This document shows positions 43,693-52,968 of a stretch of 64,000 nucleotides of DNA, piece after piece. The notes under the pieces were generated by a model. That model saw only the letters and a program-made list of their open reading frames with translations, did not search any database and was not told where the DNA came from. Every line of letters starts with the position of its first letter. The first letter of the stretch is position 1. A program made the translations under genes and the position numbers. Source of the DNA: Shimia sp040225985 (GTDB taxonomy: Bacteria; Pseudomonadota; Alphaproteobacteria; Rhodobacterales; Rhodobacteraceae); contig NZ_JBBPEU010000007.1 in the NCBI RefSeq assembly GCF_040225985.1, positions 124,001 through 188,000 on the forward strand, given 5' to 3'.

Positions 43693-46600
43693 TGAAAATC
43701 CCGACTGGGAAACAGACGCTTGGCCTGTTCCCGGGGATGGCGCACAGATGGTGGCTGTCGGGCCACGCGGGGGCGCGGGGCGTCATCGGCCTGGGGCTGC
43801 GTGATCCCCACCGCGTCATCCATCGGGTGCCCCAGTTCGGCCAGAAGATGTGACATGTCTTCAATCTTTTGCGCGATCAGGTGCACGACGATCCCTTCCC
43901 GCTGAAGATACCCTGTCACCCGTAACAGTCGTCCGCCCATCACCGTGCGCCGGTATTTTTCGTACATCTTCGGCCAGACCACGACATTGCTCACCCCGCT
44001 TTCATCCTCGAGCGTCAGGAAAATCACCCCCGATGCCGTACCCGGACGTTGCCGCGTGATCACCAGACCGCATACCGAGACCTGCCCCAGCGGCGCCTCG
44101 GCCAAATCAGAATGGATCGTCAGCCCCTGCATCATCGGTCGCAGCAATTCCATCGGATGCGCCTTGAGCGACATGCGCAGCGTAACGTAATCCTCGACCA
44201 CCTCTTCACCGAGGTTCATCACCGGCAAATTCACCGAGGGCTCCCGGATGCCCTCGCCTTCTATTGGGTCGTTGAACAGGGGCAGCGGAGCCTTGCCTTT
44301 CACGGCCTTCACCTGCCACAGCGCCGCCCGCCGGGTCAGCCCGATGCCCTGAAAGGCGTCAGCTTCGGCCAGCCGTTCCAGAACCGGCGGTGCCACGCCT
44401 GCCCGTATCCAGAGGCTCTCGGGGTCGGGATAGCCGTTGCCGCGCGCCGCCACGATCCAGTCGGCATCTTCCTGACGGAAGCCCTTGATCTGCCGGAACC
44501 CCAACCGCAGCGCCAGCGCCCCGTCCACGCGCCGTTCAAGCCTGTTGTCCCATGTGCTGTGGTTCACGCAGACGGGGCGCACCTCGACATTGTGCTCGCG
44601 CGCGTCGCGTACGATCTGGGCCGGCGCATAGAACCCCATCGGCTGAGCATTCAAAAGCGCGCAGGCAAAGGCCGCCGGGTGGTGCCGCTTCAGCCAAGCG
44701 GACACATAGACCAGCATCGCAAAAGCGGCGGCATGGCTCTCGGGGAAGCCATATTCGCCAAACCCTTCGATCTGGCTGAAACACTGCTCGGCAAAGGCCG
44801 GCTCATAACCGCGCTCGAGCATGCCACCGACAAAGCGGTCGCGGAAGGTCCCGATCGTGCCCATACGCCGGAAGGTCGCCAGCGACCGGCGCAACCGGTC
44901 TGCCTCTTCCGCAGTGAACCCCGCCGCAACCACGGCAATCTGCATCGCCTGTTCCTGAAACAGGGGCACGCCCAGCGTTTTGCCCAACACATTGCGCAGG
45001 TCTTCGGATGGGAACGACACCGGTTCCTTGCCCTGCCGGCGCCGGATGTAAGGATGCACCATGCCGCCTTGGATCGGCCCGGGCCGGACAATCGCGACCT
45101 CGACCACGAGATCGTAATATTCCCGCGGCTTCATGCGCGGCAGGAAATTCATCTGCGCCCGGCTTTCCACCTGGAACACGCCCACCGCGTCGGCCACGCA
45201 CAGCATGTCATAGGTCGCCTTGTCCTCCTGCGGAACGGTGGCAATGGTGTAGTCCGCGCCGTTGAATTCAGAGATCAGGTCAAACGCCTTGTGAATGCAG
45301 GTCAGCATCCCAAGGCTGAGGACATCCACCTTGAGAATGCCCAGCGCATCAATGTCGTCCTTGTCCCACTCGATGACCGTCCGGTCCTCCATCGCGGCGT
45401 TCTCGATCGGGCAGAGTTCATCCAGCCGCCCCTTGGTGATGATGAAGCCGCCCACATGCTGCGACAGGTGGCGGGGAAAGCCGACAATCTCGCGGATCAG
45501 GCGCACGGTCTGAGCCAGGCGCGGGTCGCTGGTGTCCAACCCGATTTCGCGCATCCGGTCAGGATCGGCCCCCTGGCTGGACATGCCCCAGATCTGGCCG
45601 GACAGGCTGGCTGTGACATCCTGCGACAGGCCCATCACCTTGCCCACCTCGCGGATCGCGGCGCGCGACCGGAAATGGATCACCGTTGCACACAACCCCG
45701 CGCGGTGACGGCCGTATTTTTCGTAAATATGCTGGATCACCTCTTCGCGGCGTTCATGTTCGAAATCCACGTCAATATCCGGCGGCTCTCCGCGATAGCG
45801 CGACACGAACCGTTCGAACACCATGGTGATGTGGTCGGGGCTGACATCCGTGATGCCCAGCGCATAACACAGGATCGAATTGGCCGCCGACCCGCGCCCC
45901 TGGCACAGGATGTTCTGGCTGCGGGCAAATTGCACGATGTCATGCACGGTCAGGAAATAGGCGGCAAAGCCCAGTTCGGCGACCATGGTCAGTTCTTTCT
46001 CGGCCAGTTGCCGGTAATGTACGGGCACCCCGTCGGGGCAGCGGCGCTGCAGCCCCTCTTCACACAGCCTTTCAAGCCGGGCCTGCGGCGCCTCTCCCCC
46101 GCCGCTTTCGTCCGGGTATTCATAGGACAGTTCGCTCAGGCAAAAGGTGCAGCGCACGGCGATCTCACTGGCGCGGCGCAGCGCGGCCGGATGGTTGCGG
46201 AACATGCGCGCGATATCCGCATGCCCCTTGAGGCGGCGTTCGGCATTGGGCAGGGCGCGGGTGCCGATCTCGTCAATTGTCACGTGGTGGCGCATGCAGG
46301 TCAGCACATCGGCCAGTTGCCGGCGGCTGGCGCGATGCATGAGCACGTCCCCAACCGCAACCATGGGCGCCGCCACCCGCCGCGCCAGCGTCGCACAGGC
46401 CGTGAACCATGCCTGATCCGCCCCGTCATAGCGCGGCGCGGCGCCCAGGAACACATTGCCGGGATAAACCTGTGCCAGCTTGCGGATCTGGACCATGCTG
46501 TCCCGACCCGTATCCGGCGGCAACGCCACCAGCACCATGCCGGCACATCCTGCGATCATATCCTGCATCCCCAGCACACAAGCCCCCTTTTCGGCGCGCC

Positions 46601-47021
46601 GCTTGCCCAAGGTCAGCAGCCGGCTCAGCCGCGCATAGGCCGCGCGGTCCGTGGGCAGCGCCAGCCATTCGACCGCGCTGTCCTGCAGGACAAGGCGGCA
46701 GCCTACGATCAACCGCGGCAGGCGTCGCACCTCGGGGCGCGCAATCGGCTCGGACGTGCCAACCGCCTGCCGTGAACAGCTGTCCGCCTGATGCTGCGAG
46801 CGGATTTCGATGGCCTCGTCCGCCTCGCGTTGCAGCGCCTTGAGTGCGGAATAGGCCCGCACCACCCCCGCCAACGTGTTGCGATCCGTGATGGCAATCG
46901 CCTCGAGGTCAAGCTCGGCTGCCCGTGTCACCAGTTCCTCGGGGTGCGAGGCCCCTGTCAGAAAGGTAAAATTCGAGGTCACGCACAGTTCGGCATATCC
47001 GCCCATCCGCTCGGGTCTCAT
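43689..47021 (-). CDS. dnaE2: Error-prone DNA polymerase III alpha subunit DnaE2 (ImuC)
   Basis: 1110 residues, normal for DnaE2. The N-terminal PHP domain begins YAELCVTSNFTFLTGASHPEEL, which distinguishes DnaE2 from DnaE. The catalytic Asp motif is PPDIDVDFEHERREEV. It replicates past lesions in the SOS mutasome with ImuB. The ATG overlaps the imuB stop by four bases, so both are read together from the LexA box. The end meets the GntR gene. Confidence 0.95.
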   Translation of the reverse strand: MRPERMGGYAELCVTSNFTFLTGASHPEELVTRAAELDLEAIAITDRNTLAGVVRAYSALKALQREADEAIEIRSQHQADSCSRQAVGTSEPIARPEVRRLPRLIVGCRLVLQDSAVEWLALPTDRAAYARLSRLLTLGKRRAEKGACVLGMQDMIAGCAGMVLVALPPDTGRDSMVQIRKLAQVYPGNVFLGAAPRYDGADQAWFTACATLARRVAAPMVAVGDVLMHRASRRQLADVLTCMRHHVTIDEIGTRALPNAERRLKGHADIARMFRNHPAALRRASEIAVRCTFCLSELSYEYPDESGGGEAPQARLERLCEEGLQRRCPDGVPVHYRQLAEKELTMVAELGFAAYFLTVHDIVQFARSQNILCQGRGSAANSILCYALGITDVSPDHITMVFERFVSRYRGEPPDIDVDFEHERREEVIQHIYEKYGRHRAGLCATVIHFRSRAAIREVGKVMGLSQDVTASLSGQIWGMSSQGADPDRMREIGLDTSDPRLAQTVRLIREIVGFPRHLSQHVGGFIITKGRLDELCPIENAAMEDRTVIEWDKDDIDALGILKVDVLSLGMLTCIHKAFDLISEFNGADYTIATVPQEDKATYDMLCVADAVGVFQVESRAQMNFLPRMKPREYYDLVVEVAIVRPGPIQGGMVHPYIRRRQGKEPVSFPSEDLRNVLGKTLGVPLFQEQAMQIAVVAAGFTAEEADRLRRSLATFRRMGTIGTFRDRFVGGMLERGYEPAFAEQCFSQIEGFGEYGFPESHAAAFAMLVYVSAWLKRHHPAAFACALLNAQPMGFYAPAQIVRDAREHNVEVRPVCVNHSTWDNRLERRVDGALALRLGFRQIKGFRQEDADWIVAARGNGYPDPESLWIRAGVAPPVLERLAEADAFQGIGLTRRAALWQVKAVKGKAPLPLFNDPIEGEGIREPSVNLPVMNLGEEVVEDYVTLRMSLKAHPMELLRPMMQGLTIHSDLAEAPLGQVSVCGLVITRQRPGTASGVIFLTLEDESGVSNVVVWPKMYEKYRRTVMGGRLLRVTGYLQREGIVVHLIAQKIEDMSHLLAELGHPMDDAVGITQPQADDAPRPRVARQPPSVRHPREQAKRLFPSRDFH

Positions 47022-48484
47022 GCGAATTCCCCCTGCACGTACCAGCCCGGGGCCTGTGGCGTATGATACATCCAGAGCCGCCGCCCCTGCCGCGTTTCAA
47101 CCCGCCAGTAATCTCGTAGGCCAGTGCGCCAGTTGTCATCCGGTAACCACCATTCCGGTGCCACGCGTTCGGGCCCCGAAACCTGCGCCGCCGTCAGCCG
47201 CATGCGCCGCCATTTGAAATGCTGCGGCGGGCGCCGCCCTGTGGCCGCCACGCCCTCGGGCGGAAACAGCACCACCGGACGCGGACGGGCCACAGGCCAG
47301 GATCCGGCCCCGTCGCTATAGGCGGCCGCCGCAATCAGGAAGCTGCGTTCGGGAATGTGGCTGTCGGCGGGCAACATGCGATGGATGTTGTCCAACCCGA
47401 TGCGGCTGCCAAGGCGGGTGATCAGGTCGCTTAGCCCATCCTTGGAGCGGCTCTGGATATGGCCAAGCTGGCGGGCGGGCATGGACTCGATCTGAGTCGC
47501 CTGCATCCGCATCAGGTCAATGCCGAACCCCGCATCGACCTCGGACAGGCCACGCTCGAACAGCGGCAGGATCGTGGCCGCGTCACGTAAGGGCCGCGCG
47601 AGGCGCAGTTCGACCTGCTGGCTGCCCTTATCCACACGCTGCAAAGTCACTTCCAGACGCCGCACCCCGAGATCACGATCCTTCAGCCGCTGGCAGAGCT
47701 GTTCCAACAACCGCCCGGCCCCGGCCATGACATCCCCGCGGAGGCCGATCGGTTCAGGAAAGGTCAGCCGCACGGCCAGCGGGGCCGCCTCGGCCTCGGG
47801 CGTGATTTCCTCGGACCGGTCCCCCAACGCCTGATCCAGCCGCAGCAGGGCGTCATTGCCAAACCGGCGTGTCACCGTGGCGCGGGGCAGATTGCGCAGC
47901 GCGGCAATCGTGCGAATGCCCAGTCGTTCCAGCCCGACACATGTCTTGCTGTCCAGCCGCAGTGCCGCGACCGGCAAATCTGCAAGCGCCCCGCCTGTGT
48001 CGCCTTCTGGGGCAACTCCTTCCCCGAAACGTGCCAAGGCCCAGGCCGCCCCGCGGGTATCGGCAAGGCCGATCCGCACCTCAAGCCGCGCCCGCAGCAA
48101 GCGCATGCGCATATCGGCCAGCATGCCTGCCTCGCCCCCGAACAGATGCGCCACACCGGTGATGTCCAGAACCAGCCCGTTGTCCCCTTCGAACCCGACC
48201 CAGGGCGAATACTTGCGCGCCCAGCGCAACAACGCGGCAAGGAACCTCTGGTCCTGCAAGCGGTCCACGGGCGCGGACCGCACATCCGGGCAATAGGCGC
48301 GCGCATCCGAAAACCCCATGCCACGGCTCAGCCCCTTGGCCTCGGCCTCGGTGTTCAGACACGCGACACGTTCGGCGTTGCTTTGCCGTTCGGTCAGCAC
48401 GAAAGGGCCCTCGACCGGCTGCAACCGCTGCATCCGGTCCGAAGACAGCCTTGGGAACCACAATGACACGATCCGTCTTTGCAT
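47018..48484 (-). CDS. imuB: ImuB, inactive Y-family polymerase homologue
   Basis: 488 residues. The N-terminal VSLWFPRLSSDRMQR replaces the catalytic Asp motif of Y-family polymerases, and YSPWVGFEGDNGLVLDITG replaces the second acidic motif. It therefore acts as a scaffold that joins DnaE2 to the sliding clamp. The long C-terminal region ends with a family-type RDYWRVETRQGRRLWMYH. A LexA box lies 18 bases upstream of the start. No imuA gene stands in front of it. Confidence 0.93.
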   Translation of the reverse strand: MQRRIVSLWFPRLSSDRMQRLQPVEGPFVLTERQSNAERVACLNTEAEAKGLSRGMGFSDARAYCPDVRSAPVDRLQDQRFLAALLRWARKYSPWVGFEGDNGLVLDITGVAHLFGGEAGMLADMRMRLLRARLEVRIGLADTRGAAWALARFGEGVAPEGDTGGALADLPVAALRLDSKTCVGLERLGIRTIAALRNLPRATVTRRFGNDALLRLDQALGDRSEEITPEAEAAPLAVRLTFPEPIGLRGDVMAGAGRLLEQLCQRLKDRDLGVRRLEVTLQRVDKGSQQVELRLARPLRDAATILPLFERGLSEVDAGFGIDLMRMQATQIESMPARQLGHIQSRSKDGLSDLITRLGSRIGLDNIHRMLPADSHIPERSFLIAAAAYSDGAGSWPVARPRPVVLFPPEGVAATGRRPPQHFKWRRMRLTAAQVSGPERVAPEWWLPDDNWRTGLRDYWRVETRQGRRLWMYHTPQAPGWYVQGEFA

Positions 48485-48501
48485 GAGTCTCGATTTTAAA
48501 T

Positions 48502-48516
48502 GTTCACCATTTGTTC
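48502..48516. promoter_or_regulatory. LexA (SOS) box GTTC-N7-GTTC upstream of imuB
   Basis: GTTC-ACCATTT-GTTC matches the alphaproteobacterial LexA consensus exactly and lies 18 bases before the imuB start. It makes imuB-dnaE2 an SOS operon. Confidence 0.88.
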
Positions 48517-48561
48517 CAAAATAGATTTGGACATATCAAGAGTCGAGTCATTCGGACGGTC

Positions 48562-48596
48562 AAAAGAAAACGCTCCGCAATTTCTTGCGGAGCGTT
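48562..48596 (-). terminator. Rho-independent terminator of the porin gene
   Basis: AACGCTCCGCAA and TTGCGGAGCGTT make a perfect twelve-base-pair stem with a four-base loop. On the minus strand it is followed by TTCTTTTG. It begins five bases past the porin stop. Confidence 0.92.
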
Positions 48597-48600
48597 GATC

Positions 48601-49719
48601 TCAGAACTTCCAGGCGGCGCCCACCATGTAGGACGATCCGTCCTGATAGGTCACACCCGGTTCCGACAGGCTGTAATTGCGATAGGCGGCATAAACCTGA
48701 ACATTGTGCTTCTTCACGTTCTGCACAATCGCAAGGCCAAGGGATTCAGATTTGGAACTGGGGGCAATGCTCATGTCATTACCCGAGTAGTAATCAAGCG
48801 ACAGCGCCGTTTCCCCCAGCGACCACCAATTCGCGCGATAGCCCACCTTGCCATAGACATAGTCGCCGCTTTCCCGGCGGTCCCCGGCCGATACCGACGC
48901 GTTCCACCCCGAGTCATGCAACACGCTGAACGATCCGATCGTGTCATGGCGTTCGGCCCCCGCTGCCAGATCAATCTTGGCATAGCCGATGGCGCCCTTC
49001 ATCTTGAATGCACCTACCGTGTTCGCATAGCGCAGCGCCGCGTTGGATGTTTTGAAGTCAGCGTTGAAGGCCAGCATTTCCTCGCCATAGCTGGCAGAGA
49101 GGCTGAACCCGGCAAATGCAGGCGTGTCATAACGCAGGCGCACGCGGCGCCCGCCATCAAAGTTCGGCATGGTCGTGCCGACCGCGCGCGCGGTCAGCGC
49201 CCCCGTGCCATCGCGAAAAAGATAGGCCCCGGCCATGTCGCCAATCCCGGACCCTTGGGCAATTGTCGTGCCGGACAGGTCGCTCATCGCGGCACCGTCG
49301 GTCGAAACACTGCCCTGCCCCAGATAGAAGGTGCCGGCATTTTCAGTTTTCAGGATAAACTCGATCTTGCGAATCTTGCGGCGATCCCAGTCGAAATTGT
49401 CCAAGGACGCAACCTGGTTCACGCCGCTTGAGGGCTTCAGGCCCAGCGCAGTTTCAAAGTTGAACGACAGAGCGGCCCCATAGAAAGGTTGCCGGACCCA
49501 AATCCCGATCCGGCTGGGTGCATGGCCGTTGTCAACGAGGTGGGAGTAAGAGTCGACACCATCGTCATACCCCACACCCGCAATATTCAGCAGGCCGTAA
49601 AAGTCGATTGTTGCGGCCTCCTGGTCAGGATAGCGGCGCTCTGTGTCCTGTGCCAAGGCCGGCGCGGCGACAAGCAAAGCAGAAAAACCAGCGGCAAGAA
49701 GATTGGAAAGTCGGGTCAT
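48601..49719 (-). CDS. Outer-membrane porin
   Basis: 372 residues with signal peptide MTRLSNLLAAGFSALLVAAPALAQ. Alternating beta strands run throughout, with strand motifs such as FYGLLNIAGVGYDDG, RVRLRYDTPAFAGFSLSASYG and DYVYGKVGYRANWWSLGETALSLDYY. It ends AAWKF, the C-terminal Phe needed for insertion by the BAM complex. It fits the general porin type common in Rhodobacterales; the solute is not known. A strong terminator follows. Confidence 0.85.
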   Translation of the reverse strand: MTRLSNLLAAGFSALLVAAPALAQDTERRYPDQEAATIDFYGLLNIAGVGYDDGVDSYSHLVDNGHAPSRIGIWVRQPFYGAALSFNFETALGLKPSSGVNQVASLDNFDWDRRKIRKIEFILKTENAGTFYLGQGSVSTDGAAMSDLSGTTIAQGSGIGDMAGAYLFRDGTGALTARAVGTTMPNFDGGRRVRLRYDTPAFAGFSLSASYGEEMLAFNADFKTSNAALRYANTVGAFKMKGAIGYAKIDLAAGAERHDTIGSFSVLHDSGWNASVSAGDRRESGDYVYGKVGYRANWWSLGETALSLDYYSGNDMSIAPSSKSESLGLAIVQNVKKHNVQVYAAYRNYSLSEPGVTYQDGSSYMVGAAWKF

Positions 49720-49834
49720 AATAAGGAACCATCATAGGAAAGACTCGGGGCGAGCATAGGAACCGTGGCAGGGCACTGCCAGACTGCCCACCGTGTTAAC
49801 GCCACACTGGGGCACCGATGCAACGCTTTGCGCG

Positions 49835-49861
49835 AAAAAGGGCGGGCAGGAAAACCCGCCC
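49835..49861 (-). terminator. Rho-independent terminator of the cydABX operon
   Basis: GGGCGGG and CCCGCCC form a seven-base-pair stem with an eight-base loop, followed on the minus strand by TTTTT. It lies 36 bases beyond the cydX stop. Confidence 0.85.
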
Positions 49862-49896
49862 GCCAGTCTCTGTCACGGGACACAAATTATGACAGA

Positions 49897-50010
49897 TCAG
49901 ATGTCTTCATCGGCCAGCCGCGCATCTTCGCGCATCTCGAGCCACATTGCGTTTAGAACGGCGAACATGGCCGCCAGCGGAAGTCCCAAAAGCCAAGCGA
50001 AATACCACAT
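49897..50010 (-). CDS. cydX: Cytochrome bd oxidase small subunit CydX
   Basis: 37 residues, MWYFAWLLGLPLAAMFAVLN then AMWLEMREDARLADEDI. The MWYFAWxLG start and one transmembrane helix are diagnostic of CydX, which is required for full bd oxidase activity. The ATG follows AAAGGAA. It begins 15 bases after the cydB stop and ends the operon before a terminator. Confidence 0.93.
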   Translation of the reverse strand: MWYFAWLLGLPLAAMFAVLNAMWLEMREDARLADEDI

Positions 50011-50025
50011 GTCAGGTTCCTTTCG

Positions 50026-51189
50026 TTAATACACGCTGTGGGCGTTCTCTGTGACGTCGGCCTCAGTGACCTTGCCCCAGAGCACTTTGTAGACCCAAGC
50101 CGTGTAGGCCAGAATGATCGGCATGAAGATCAGCGCGCAGATCAGCATCACGAACAGGGTGAGATGAGAGGACGAGCTGTCCCAGACCGTCAGCGACGCA
50201 TTCGGGTCTTTCGAGGATGGCAGGATGAACGGGAACATGGTCAGACCAACCGAGGCGATAATGCCGGTGATCCCCATTTTTGACCAAAGCAGGGTCGACA
50301 CTTCACGTCCGGCCCGCAGCCCCAGCACCGCCAGCGCGATCCCTACAAACCCCATCAGCGGGGCGACTACGATCCACGGACGCGCGGCATACGCTGCCAT
50401 CCAGCTACCGCCCTTGACCACGTCGCTGAACAACGGGTTCGAGGGACCATCGGTCACGACCTTGCCGACAATGGCATATCCGTCGACCCCGACGGCAAGC
50501 CACAGCCCCGCCAGGGCATAGCTTGCGAAGGCAACCATGCCCGCCACCGTGCCAATGGCGCGCGCCCGCGCCTTGACCGGATCTTCGGCCTTCAGGCTCA
50601 GCCACGCGGCACCGTGCATAACCAGCATGGACAGCGACACGACTCCGGCCAGAAGGGCGAACGGGTTCAGCAGGCCAAGGAATTTACCATAAAAGCTGCC
50701 CTCATACATCGGCATCAGGCTGTCTGTCAGGTGGAACGGAACCCCCTGCAGGACATTACCCACGGCCACGCCAAAGATCAGCGCGGGCACTGCACCGCCA
50801 ATGAACAGGGCCCAGTCCCAGCCATTGCGCCATGCGGTGCTGTCGCGCTTGGACCGGTACTTGAACGCCACCGGACGCAGGATCAGCGCCGCAAGCACGA
50901 CGAACATCGCAAGGTAAAAGCCCGAGAAGCTGACCGCGTAAAGCGGGGGCCATGCCGCGAAAATCGCGCCACCGCCAAGGATGAACCACACCTGGTTGCC
51001 TTCCCAAACCGGGCCGATGGTGTTGATCGCGATGCGGCGTTCTACATCGGTTTTTCCGACAAAGGGGATCAGGGTCCCGACCCCCATGTCAAACCCGTCT
51101 GTCAGAGCGAAGCCGATCAGAAGAACACCCAGAAGCGCCCACCAGATCACGCGCAGGATTTCGAAATCAAGTAACTCGTGCAGGATCAT
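50026..51189 (-). CDS. cydB: Cytochrome bd ubiquinol oxidase subunit II
   Basis: 387 residues with nine or so transmembrane segments. With CydA it reduces oxygen to water at low oxygen tension without proton pumping. WWALLGVLLIGFALTDGFDMG near the N-terminus and GNQVWFILGGGAIFAAWPPLY are CydB signatures. It starts five bases after the cydA stop; cydX follows 15 bases later. Confidence 0.95.
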   Translation of the reverse strand: MILHELLDFEILRVIWWALLGVLLIGFALTDGFDMGVGTLIPFVGKTDVERRIAINTIGPVWEGNQVWFILGGGAIFAAWPPLYAVSFSGFYLAMFVVLAALILRPVAFKYRSKRDSTAWRNGWDWALFIGGAVPALIFGVAVGNVLQGVPFHLTDSLMPMYEGSFYGKFLGLLNPFALLAGVVSLSMLVMHGAAWLSLKAEDPVKARARAIGTVAGMVAFASYALAGLWLAVGVDGYAIVGKVVTDGPSNPLFSDVVKGGSWMAAYAARPWIVVAPLMGFVGIALAVLGLRAGREVSTLLWSKMGITGIIASVGLTMFPFILPSSKDPNASLTVWDSSSSHLTLFVMLICALIFMPIILAYTAWVYKVLWGKVTEADVTENAHSVY

Positions 51190-51194
51190 GGCAC

Positions 51195-52793
51195 TTACTC
51201 CGCAGGGGTGGCAGCAGCATCAGACAGCCGCGCCACATGGCGTTGGGTCCAAACCTCGGTCTCTTCCACGTCCATATACGGACCTTTGCGGATGTATTTG
51301 ACCATGAGGCTCATCTCGATGATGAAAAGAACGGTGTAGAAGGCGACAAAACCGGCCAGCGTAATCAGAAGGTCTGCCACACTCAGATGACTGACCGAAA
51401 GCGCCGTGGGCAGAACACCGTCCACCGTCCAGGGCTGGCGTCCGAATTCGGCCACGAACCAGCCAAGCTCGGCTGCGATCCAGGGGGCGGGGATCATGAT
51501 CACCGCAAGGCGCAGCGACCAGCGCGGGAACTGCATGCCCTTGAACGAGGCCAGATAGAAGAAGTAAGCCATGGACAGGATGAACCCGAAGCCAAGCGCC
51601 ACCATCAGGCGGAATGCCCAGAACAAGGGCCAGACTGTCGGCACCGTGTCATTTGCGGCAATCGCGATCTGTTTCTCGGTCGCGTCGCGCGGGTCATCGA
51701 CATAGCGTTTCAACAGGAAGGCAAAGCCAAGATCCGCGCTGTGTTCTTCAAACCGTGCCTGAAGCTCGTCCGGGATCGGCGCGCCTTTCAGGGCCTGAAT
51801 GTCCATCAGGGCGTCATAAGCAATGAGACCGGTCTTGATGCGTGCCTCGGCATTCTCGACCAGTTCGGCAATGCCCGGAACCTCTTCGGTCAGGGACCGA
51901 GTTCCGATCAACCCCATCGCCCAGGGCAGATGGACGGCATAATGGGTTTCACGCGCAAGATCATCCGGGAACCCGACCAGAGTGAAAGATGCCGGTGCCG
52001 GTTCGGTGTGCCACATGGCCTCGATCGCAGCGAGTTTCATCTTTTGGCTGTGGGTCGCGGCATAGCCAGATTCATCGCCCAGAAGGACTACCGAAAAGGC
52101 CGAGGCCAGACCAAAGGCCGACGCCACCGCAATCGAGCGGCGCGCCAATTCGATGTGGCGCCCTTTCAGGAGGTACCAAGCAGAGACCCCGAGAACGAAC
52201 ACAGAAGCAGTCACATAGCCCGCCGAAACGGTGTGTACGAATTTGGCCTGCGCTACTTCGTTGAACACGACGTCAAAGAAGTTGGTCATTTCCATGCGCA
52301 TGGTTTGGGGATTAAATTCGGCCCCGACCGGGTGCTGCATCCAACCATTGGCGATCAGGATCCAGAGCGCCGAGAAATTCGACCCCAAGGCCACAAGCCA
52401 CGCGACGACAAGGTGGGCCACCTTGCTCAGCTTGTCCCATCCAAAAAAGAACAAGCCCACAAAAGTGGCTTCAAGGAAGAAGGCCATCAACCCCTCGATT
52501 GCCAAGGGCGCGCCGAAGATGTCTCCGACATAGTGGCTGTAGTAAGACCAGTTCATCCCGAACTGGAATTCCATCGTGATCCCGGTTGCGACCCCAAGCA
52601 CAAAGTTGATGCCGAACAGGGTTCCCCAGAATTTGGTCATTTGCCGCCAGATCGGGCGGTTGGTCATGACATAAACCGTCTCCATGATCGCGACGAGGAT
52701 CGACAGACCCAAGGTCAACGGCACGAAGAGGAAGTGATACATGGCTGTCATCGCAAATTGCAGGCGCGACAGCTCGACAATATCCAGCTCCAT
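51195..52793 (-). CDS. cydA: Cytochrome bd ubiquinol oxidase subunit I
   Basis: 532 residues, the heme-bearing subunit. LSRLQFAMTAMYHFLFVPLT has the His ligand of the high-spin heme. FWGTLFGINFVLGVATGITMEFQFG and FLEATFVGLFFFGW are typical. GRQPWTVDGVLPT is the canonical CydA motif, and the length matches the form with a longer quinol loop. It opens the cydABX operon behind an Fnr-type box. Confidence 0.96.
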   Translation of the reverse strand: MELDIVELSRLQFAMTAMYHFLFVPLTLGLSILVAIMETVYVMTNRPIWRQMTKFWGTLFGINFVLGVATGITMEFQFGMNWSYYSHYVGDIFGAPLAIEGLMAFFLEATFVGLFFFGWDKLSKVAHLVVAWLVALGSNFSALWILIANGWMQHPVGAEFNPQTMRMEMTNFFDVVFNEVAQAKFVHTVSAGYVTASVFVLGVSAWYLLKGRHIELARRSIAVASAFGLASAFSVVLLGDESGYAATHSQKMKLAAIEAMWHTEPAPASFTLVGFPDDLARETHYAVHLPWAMGLIGTRSLTEEVPGIAELVENAEARIKTGLIAYDALMDIQALKGAPIPDELQARFEEHSADLGFAFLLKRYVDDPRDATEKQIAIAANDTVPTVWPLFWAFRLMVALGFGFILSMAYFFYLASFKGMQFPRWSLRLAVIMIPAPWIAAELGWFVAEFGRQPWTVDGVLPTALSVSHLSVADLLITLAGFVAFYTVLFIIEMSLMVKYIRKGPYMDVEETEVWTQRHVARLSDAAATPAE

Positions 52794-52877
52794 TTCGAAT
52801 TCTCCAAAACAATTGGCGAAAGATACACCAAAGATTCATCTTTAAAGGAGCCATACGCCTGAATCCTTGCTCTGTTA

Positions 52878-52891
52878 TTGATTCAGGTCAA
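52878..52891. promoter_or_regulatory. Fnr/Anr-type box upstream of cydA
   Basis: TTGAT-TCAG-GTCAA differs from the TTGAT-N4-ATCAA consensus at one base. It lies 85 bases before the cydA start in the cydC-cydA gap, consistent with oxygen-responsive control by FnrL. Confidence 0.75.
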
Positions 52892-52968
52892 AAAATACAT
52901 TTTCAATGTACATTTAATTGCGGGCGCAGTTCGGAACCGTGCACTCTGCCCGGTTCCCCCGTGAAACC

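Noticed and set aside
44049..46775. Long plus-strand frame opposite dnaE2
   Set aside because: Same reason: an antisense shadow of a conserved polymerase gene, without motifs or a ribosome binding site.
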